From assembly GCA_017893485.1 (NCBI GenBank), contig CM030360.1, positions 151,162,647 through 151,226,646 of the forward strand: a DNA stretch of 64,000 nt. The letters run 5' to 3'. The DNA comes from Hemerocallis citrina (taxonomy: Eukaryota; Streptophyta; Magnoliopsida; Asparagales; Asphodelaceae). Positions 56,561 through 64,000 of the stretch are shown one piece after another. A program made the translations under genes and the position numbers. Below the pieces are notes generated by a model. That model did not search any database, was not told the DNA's origin, and saw only the letters and a list, made by a program, of their open reading frames with translations. Positions within the stretch are counted from its first letter, which is position 1; each line of letters begins with the position of its first letter.

Positions 56561-59500
56561 TGTAACCGCTGTTTCGTAAATACATGTTTTCTGAATATTT
56601 TCTGGATTTTGATTATTTATAAATTTATTTTGTATTAATTTCGTTTTGGATCTTCTACTAAAGTGGTTTCTAATCAAAAATTATATTTACCTCGAATGAT
56701 GATATGTTTTAAATTTATTTTCTATTTCTAATTGATCATCTATTTATATTTTATATTTACTATTTGGATTTTAATGAATATGTTGAACTCAAATCTTATT
56801 TTGGTATTCATATTATTATTATTGTTACTATTATTATTAATGTTATTGTTATTGTTATTGTTATTAATATTATCGTTGTTGTTACTAATATATTTATTAT
56901 TATTATTTTATTATTATTATTGCTAACTTTAATAATTTATTGAATACCCAATTATGTTAGTATTATTAGTAGTAGTATTATTATTTAGTTATTATGGTTA
57001 TTATTATTGTTATTGTTATCGTTATTATTGTTATTATCATTATCAGTAGTATTTCCTTGTTAATTGCATTATTGTTATCTTTATTGTTAATACTATTATT
57101 ATTATTATTTTATTTTATAGACCCTATAATGCTAATTATTTTCTCCTATTGAATTTATACCCACTAATTGATTTTTAACCCAATACCCAAGCTCATTCTC
57201 TTATTGGATCATACCCAAAACCCAATAACCTAATAATTCCATATATAAACTAATCCAAAACCCTAACCCTAACCTAACCTAACCTACCCTACCTCTCAAC
57301 AGTAGTCGCCCCCTACTGTACATCCTCCTCCTCATCTTCCCTATTCTCCTTCGAAAAACCCATTACAGCTCTCCCTCGTCCGCTCCCTGCTCCCTCCTCG
57401 TTGCCGTCCCATCACCGTCGAGCCTCATCCCGTCACCTCTTTCCCTGTTGCCATCCCCTAATCGTTCTCCTACCCTCATCGTCTGGCCCATGACCCCCGA
57501 TCACCCCCTCTCCCTTCCTCTATTTCGAAACGAAACATAGCAACCCCAGACCACCATCGACCTCCCATTTTCATCTATCAAACCCATCACCATCCCGACG
57601 CTCAACTCCAACCTCCACAAAACACCTCGTCTGCACCGCTCTCCTGTCACCTTCCCCTCCCCTGCCGCGTCGAGCCGCTGAATCCATCAAGTTCTGGTCG
57701 TCCCTCAACTGTGCAAACCCCTCGCCATCTCCGATCACCCTCCTCCACCGTCCAGTCCACCACCTACTCCTCACTGCGTCCCGCTGCCAGCGACTCAACC
57801 CCCTACCACCTTCGCCTGTTGCTTCTTCTCTCCTATATTTTTTTGGCGCCAAAATCGTTCGTGCCCCCTCGGCCACCGTAGTCGACCGCCAGTCCCCGCC
57901 GCCGTTCGCCAGCTCAGTCCCGTCGCCGCCAGCATCGACCCCCGTGTGCGTGACGCCGACTAACTCCCGAGCTGCCAGCAAGCTGCTGAGTTACCGCTGT
58001 TTGGAGTTGTGAGAAGGGAGTGGTTGAAATTGGTGTTTGCTGTTCGTGAAGAAGAAGGGTTTTGGTGTTTTGCTGTTGCGGACGGATCCTGTGTTTGTCG
58101 TTTTGTGTGCGTGTGTATCACACGTAGTTCGCACGTGTTTTCGTGTTCGTCATTCGTCCCCCAGGATTCTCATCTCGTTATTCTTTATATTCAAATTAAC
58201 CGTCTAATAGGCAAATCACTGTCCTCTTGAATTGTACATTGTATCAAATTCAAGTTTTATTGAAATTCTTGCAAGTAGATCCCTTGTTTATCGTATTATA
58301 CTTTGTTCATCTCTTCGTTGGGTCTATTGAGGGTTTACACGAGCTAACTCCAATATTCTTGAAATAGTGCAATTTTTTACTCTAAAGATTGGATCTTTCA
58401 TGCATTCAAGTGAATTGATAATAGGGTTAACCTTATAATCATGACACAATTAATTATTGTAGAAACAACTACTAGGTTGTACGTTTGGTTGATTGTTTGT
58501 TGTTTATCGATGATAATTTAGTGTATGCATATAATTTTAGTCTTATTCATCATGTTATTGCACTCATTATGGTGATTACACAATTCATTGACAAGAGAAT
58601 CGATACCCATCATGTTTAATTAATTTATTTTCAAGAAAACTACCCAAAATCCTGTATATTGCTTGCTGACCTGTATGTTGACTGTTGTTTTTGAACCAGT
58701 AAATGATCTTAAAACGAATTACTTTCTGAATATGAATTGTAGCCTTATCTTTCTAGTTTCCAGAAAATTTTGAATTTCTTAATTCCGAGCTTTGTAGCAA
58801 AAGTTATGCCTATTTTACTACAGCTGTGTTCATAATTCCAGATTTTCAGATTCTTGTATCTTCCATGCTTAAACAGTAAATAGGCTGATCAAATGATAAA
58901 ATTTTGCTCTGATAATTTTCAGATTGTTAGTAATTATGTTTAGGAGTCTAGAAAATATTTTTAATAAATTTAATATTAATTTTTTGCTGATTCTAAAAAT
59001 TATAACAACGTGACGTCGAGATTCTGTCTCAACATGAAATCTTTAAAGAATAATGTGATTGACCTAGCTATTGTTGTCGGATTTTGAACTTTAAATAAGC
59101 GTTGGAACCGTGTGAAAGTCCAGTTTCAAGAACTTCTGACGGATTCAGTTTTTCGAGTTCTGAAACAGTGGGAAACTACATTTTTGTACAGACTACTCTT
59201 GCTGTCCAGAATTTTACTTTTGAGTTTTAATAGATTAATTGTCCTATATCGTAGTATTGCATGAATTAAAGTGTGTATGTTACATTGCATGATCCTAGTG
59301 TTTCATTGTCATCATTTTTTTTGTCCTATCTAGGTTATCGTCCTATTGCTCTCCTATTGATACTATTGTTCATCTCATATTTTAAATTGCATAATGTATT
59401 GCTGTATTGATAAAATAATTAACAAGTCGGGGTTTAAGGGATTGACTCCAGTAGTGTACAATATAGGGACTATACTTAGGTAAGGGGCTCGTGGTTCCCT

Positions 59501-60386
59501 ATACCGTTATCTTGTGATCTTGTGATCTTGTAGCATCTTATGGATAAATTACCGTTATGGATGGAACATTGTTATCGGGTCGAGTACATGAACTATAGAG
59601 ACCACCACTAAGTCTAAACGTAACGTGTTTGTATGTAGCAACCATGTGGTAAATAGATGAGACGCATGAAGTGCTACATTAGTCAAGATTAAAATGATTA
59701 ATAGACTTAAGTGTTGCATCACCTTGACACTGTATATTGTTCATCATTGTTCCTATTGATATCGAATATTGGCTAAGTGTTACTATTATTGATCATTGAT
59801 TACCGTTACTGAATATTGCATCATTGTTTATAGCCATTGTACCGATTATCATGATATCGATTATTGTTATTGTCCCGTGTTATTGATTCCTATTGATCCA
59901 TTGATTCATTGTTATACCATTATTTCATTGTTCACTGCTTTCTCTATTTACTGTCCATGACTTGCTCTAAGGACAATTGTTCTCCTCTTTTTAGATGAAG
60001 TGCTTACAGGTGTTGATGGAAAATTGCCTGATAGATTGGGAGAACAACATTGGTAAAGAAATTGATTGCATCGCCGCTTGATAAATTATTGTTTTATCAT
60101 GAAGATTTAATTATTGAACTATTGCTATTTTATTGTATTGTGGGATTTTGATCCAAATATTGCTATTATTTGTTTTCAGATATTGATTATGATTGTATTT
60201 GGATATTTCATATTGCTTCATTCCATGTATTATTGTTCATGAGATTATTATTATTGTCTACGCAATTCTTTTGTGTTGATTATATTGTTGAGTTGATCGG
60301 ATAAACAGCTTATGGGTGACGTTAGTCATTCGCTGGGCCAATATCATGTACTCGTATTCCGTATTTTTGGGAAGCAGTGCGTAACA
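56561..60386 (+). mobile_element. Solo LTR, 3.8 kb, same family as 36592
   Basis: It runs from TGTAACCGCTG to GCAGTGCGTAACA. CTTCG (56556-56560) against CTTCT (60387-60391) is the TSD with one mismatch. TATATAAAC at 57242 is followed by a CCCTAACC-rich and C/T-rich block (57255-57990). From 58000 it matches 48000-50404 (for example CTTGCTGTCCAGAA and TTGGGAAGC near the end). The C/T-rich block keeps frames open on both strands without real coding. Confidence 0.87.
56800..57115. repeat. TTA/TTG trinucleotide-rich microsatellite
   Basis: Interrupted runs of TTATTATTATTG and variants over about 300 bases in the U3 part of the LTR. The equivalent part of the copy at 36592 lacks it, which explains part of the length difference. 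Confidence 0.8.
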
Positions 60387-60391
60387 CTTCT

Positions 60392-60860
60392 TCAGGGAAG
60401 TCAACTCAGTGCATAACATCCCGACTACCATAAGCACTAGGACCCCGATATCTTTCTCCGACAAGGACTTAGAAGGTGTCCGGACACCTCATTGCAATGC
60501 ATTGGTCATAAATATTTGCATGGTGAATCATGATGTACGCCGCATCCTGGTGGACAACTGTAGCTCAGTAAACATTATCTTCATGAACTCATTCAACAGC
60601 CTCAAGCTCTCCCAAAACTGACTCAAGCCAGCCGGTTATACACTCAACAAATTCTCTGGTGTACCCTTTCAAATAGAAGGAATCGTCACACTTGATGTAA
60701 GAACAAGAAAAACTCCTGCTACTTGAACGGAAGCACTAGACTTTATGGTAGTAGACGGTCAAAACCGCATACAACGCAATATTTGGCCGTCCAGGCCTAA
60801 CGACCTTTCATGCAGTTGCTTCCGCCTTAACACATGAAAAATATAGTATCGTGAAATCAA
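60392..60860 (+). pseudogene. Tat protease remnant, truncated before RT
   Basis: The reading shows ISFSDKDLEGVRTPHCNALV, then the catalytic LVDNCSSVNIIF, where Tat proteases usually have LVDNGSS, so the Gly after Asn is Cys here. LKPAGYTLNKFSGVPFQIEG and DFMVVDGQN follow after stops. At about 60842 it reads into HMKNI-like residues and coding sense ends near 60865. RT, RNase H and integrase of this element are not in the window. It is inactive. Confidence 0.82.
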
Positions 60861-60865
60861 AGTAT

Positions 60866-61464
60866 TTGTAAAGTGAATGTAAACATACAAAAATCAAAAT
60901 TCAAAATCTAATAGAAATAATAACAAAGAAAAAAGATAGTCTTATTAATAATTTAATAAGTAATAATTCAAAACTTAATAGAATACATAAAAGCAATAGC
61001 AAATTTTTTTTTTAATAAATAAGTAACGTAAAAGCGCATAAAAATAAGGAGGATAAAACATTAAGAAAAAAACGAGTAAGTTAAACTTAAAAGATTAAGA
61101 CTATGGGTTGTAGATGAAATAATAAATATCAAAGTGAATTAATAGTATAAGAAAATATTTATTTGTAAAATATTAAATGTCAAAGATGAAAAGTACTATG
61201 AGGAAAAATACAAGAAGAAAAAAAATAAAAAAGAAAATTTTAGTCTACGTATAAGGTATCATGAATGTAGGTTCAAACCAACCATACCACCCGTGATACC
61301 AAGGGAACATGCTCGCATACAATCTCACATCAATGTATATGAGGAGAGTATCATGAATGCAAGTTCAATTGCTTCATCATTCATGACTCCAAACTGACAC
61401 TCACACTCTAATGTCCACCCTAATTTGTGTTTTCCTTATAGTTTTGTACTACTTATTGAAGTCG
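60866..61464. other. A-rich non-coding stretch
   Basis: 60870-61250 is strongly A/T-rich without ORFs. 61251-61464 includes a repeated GTATCATGAATG word (about 61257 and 61348). On the minus strand this should be the start of the internal region of the element whose LTR begins at 61480, but no gag is visible. Confidence 0.5.
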
Positions 61465-61476
61465 GCTCTGATACCA
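61465..61476 (-). other. Primer-binding site, initiator-Met type
   Basis: The minus strand reads TGGTATCAGAGC three bases inside the LTR at 61480. It marks that LTR as the upstream one of a minus-strand element. Confidence 0.9.
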
Positions 61477-61479
61477 CTC

Positions 61480-64000
61480 TGTAACGCCCCGAATTCCAAA
61501 CATAGGTAATTCATAGCAAATACAGGATCTTTTACTTCAACTTCATACAAATTTACAAGGAATTTAAAACTTTTATTTACAACATGTTCTTTACAACCTC
61601 ACAGCGGAATTAAATGAATACAATACAATCCATAACAATGAAAATTCTTTAATCTTGTAACAAATCATCATAGTGACTTCATGCCCATGGCAAGTCCAAT
61701 CCTGCATTTGGGAAAACTGTGGACACGTCAGTTGCATACAACAGACACAATGCTATAATACAACGATTTTTTAACTTCATCAAACACAAACTTGAATGCA
61801 CAAAAAGTGTGAAAAGTGACTACCCTAAACATGTTAGTGTATGATATGACTTAATGCCTAATGCAGACATTTACCCTACGATGATACTAATGCATACTTG
61901 TTCGGATTCTATGCATCTCATATTACATAGGTCCGAGGGTAAGCCCTTATCGTACTCCTCAATATATGGTTTAATCCCTCGTTATGAAAATTCTACTACG
62001 GTAACAAAAGTAAGGTTTAAACATTCCATGAGTACAGGTTCCAGTCCTGAAGTCCACCGTCAAACTATACAGAATCCTCGTCGTGCGAACATCCCGCAAC
62101 AGCCCCTCTAGCCCCGGTATATACATATATATTGGTGCCATGCCTCCCATCCGCTCGACTATTCATTACCCTGGAATCCTTTGTCAGATCAACCGTAGTC
62201 CCAAGTTTAATTGAGGCTCGTCTCACCCTGCAAGCAACCACAGTCCTGCAATCCACCGTCAAACTGGGTCTATAGTGCTGAAGTCCACCGTCAGACTATA
62301 TAGAGGTGTCCCACTTACGTTTGCCCAAGTTTCATTACATCTTCTTCTAGTGTCTATCCTTAAATTTAAACATGAATAATAATACTACCTAGATCTAGCT
62401 TACCCTCCTACCGGTCTTAAAAATATACCGAGAACGATAGTCCATATTGGCAACTTCTCAAATCTCAATAATCACTTTCATCACCTTGCTGGTACCTGGG
62501 TCTCACTTAGCCTCTAGTATTCACAATTCATGCTCACAGCATCATGGGTTATCCATACCCTCTTTATTCATATTTTGAAATTTCATTCACATATTCAATT
62601 ATTCCATTGTTCACATAGGTCTTTTATTTGCATAACTAGTTTCGTAGTCTTATTCCACAATTTCAAATCCACATTCTCTATTTAAAAATAGATAGTATAT
62701 TCGCCTCCTTCTAATAGGATTCTCAATGAAGTTGTAATTTGACAAAACTTTATCTATTTCATTCGATATACTCTTTTTCTAAACAACGTAATATTCAACT
62801 TCCAATTTCATTCTTTAACAACTCAAATTAATTCTAGATCGAGTTTAATCCAAATAATATAATTTTTAGAATACCTCTAATCAAAGAATCAAAATTTTCT
62901 TCTTAATCACAATGTAAATTAGTATTTATTTAGTTCCAAACTCCATTTTTATATTCAACTCAGTCCTCATATTTTCTCCTTAATTCACATATAAAACCTC
63001 ATAATACAACCCTTGGCAAGATAATTAAATACCTCTCAATTCCTCATAAGGTACATCTTACTAATATTCCAATTTTAAATTCAATTTTATACATTGTAAA
63101 AGTTTTAAGACAACTAGATAAAAGACATCAACTCAATGGTATTGAAAAAATCATATAAATTTCAATACTACTCCAAAAATAGATTTATTAGGTTCATAGG
63201 AATCATAAATAAGTCTACTATGACTTTGTTGTTAAGTTCATCTAAAATCATCCTCGGTTACTTCGTCTCAATTCATTTACAAAATAGTAGGTTCAAAATC
63301 CAAAAACTGCAGCTCATGCTACTTGTAAAAATCATAGAAAATTCTATACTTCAGGGAACTTTATGTTCTTTATATCAAGTTAAAGGTATACAAGTCGACT
63401 ATAACTTTTTAGTTTAAGTTTTTCCAAAATATTGTGTCTATAACCCTGACTTCTTCGAAATCTACAGTAGGGTCGAAATGTTATACAGACTGCCACTGTT
63501 CAAACTTGTAAAATTCATTATAAATTATATTCTTTATAGAAAATTGATTTCTTAGACTCTAAAGAAAGGTTAACTAGTCTACTTTAACTTCTTAGTTTTG
63601 ACATTTCTAAAAATATTGCATCAAAGATGCCGAAATGATCAAAATCCGAAATGTGAACAAATCCGAAATGTATTTTAAAGTATTCTTAATTACATAATTA
63701 CGGAGTCTATTGTCCATAATCTATTCATGTGTATGACTGTCCCCTATTGCATTTTAATATTTGAAAACTAAAGACTTCAGCATCATATTGACTTTTAACA
63801 AATTGATCTTAGATTACCTCATATAAATATACATAACCGACGAAGATTTAAGAATCATTCTTGTAATATATTTCAAAAAAATCAAACTTATAGTCATTGA
63901 TTTCCTCAAAGCGGGCATGTGCAAGGCATTTTTTTTTGACAACCTTATGACTTCGCTAACGTACGACGTATTGACGATGCATAATCTGTGAAGAATTCAC
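61480..64000 (-). mobile_element. LTR running off the right edge (family of 28403 and 53038)
   Basis: It starts TGTAACGCCCCGAATTCC. 61830-62300 matches 28800-29250 and, reversed, 55690-56130 (for example CATAGGTCCGAGGG and CAGACTATA...TAGAGTG). The right end is outside the window. No gene: the frame at 63136-63417 is in A/T-rich sequence without recognisable product. Confidence 0.85.

Noticed and set aside
57571..57981. 136-codon minus-strand ORF
   Set aside because: Lies in the C/T-rich block of a solo LTR. The Gly/Arg/Asp-rich peptide has no domain.

Overview
This is plant nuclear DNA made almost entirely of nested transposable elements. The evidence is Ty1/copia and Ty3/gypsy (Tat-type) coding domains, initiator-Met tRNA primer-binding sites (TGGTATCAGAGC), LTRs of 0.6 to 5 kb, and several DNA-transposon insertions with clean target-site duplications (TSDs). 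No ordinary host gene, rRNA or tRNA gene could be supported. The setting looks like gene-poor, repeat-rich chromatin of a flowering plant; I cannot name the species.

Left part (1-12.25 kb). The right-hand remnant of a plus-strand Tat element holds an antisense accessory ORF (7904 down to 6792), a long 3' untranslated region packed with a 55-bp minisatellite and higher-order repeats (8.34-11.1 kb), and a 3' LTR (11659-12249, termini TGTGAT/ATCACA). Its accessory ORF was cut by a minus-strand LTR element with an exceptionally long LTR (1771-6791, 5.0 kb) and only 1.6 kb of internal sequence. That element's other LTR runs off the window start.

Middle part (12.3-26.4 kb). DNA-transposon relics come first: a fold-back element with an exact 9-bp TSD, then two Harbinger-like elements. 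Next is a decayed minus-strand Tork-like copia (15661-24588, TSD GTGCA) whose reverse-transcriptase gene was split by a 3.4-kb solo LTR (17925-21337). Flanking it is a duplicated, possibly organelle-derived segment and a small Mutator-type MITE.

Right part (26.4-61 kb). A second Tat element (primer-binding site at 35784, gag from 35837, protease ending near 60860) is broken into pieces by at least five insertions. Its 5' LTR region carries a tandem triple-LTR copia without reverse transcriptase (26681-35091, TSD ACGCA), itself hit by a 3.9-kb solo LTR (TSD AGCTC) and a MITE. Its gag carries a solo LTR (36592-50404, TSD CTACC), which contains another solo LTR (37549-47803), which contains a young Angela-like copia with an intact 1326-codon polyprotein (38199-45868, TSD CAACA). 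Further right are a hAT-like element (51337-52955), a solo LTR (53038-56487) and another solo LTR (56561-60386).

Right end (61-64 kb). A minus-strand LTR with an adjacent primer-binding site starts at 61480 and leaves the window.

Insertion order follows from the nesting. The Angela-like copia is the youngest datable event: its alignable LTR parts differ by one substitution and two small indels. Everything else coding is broken. All calls rest on reading the sequence and on remembered family features; no search was run.
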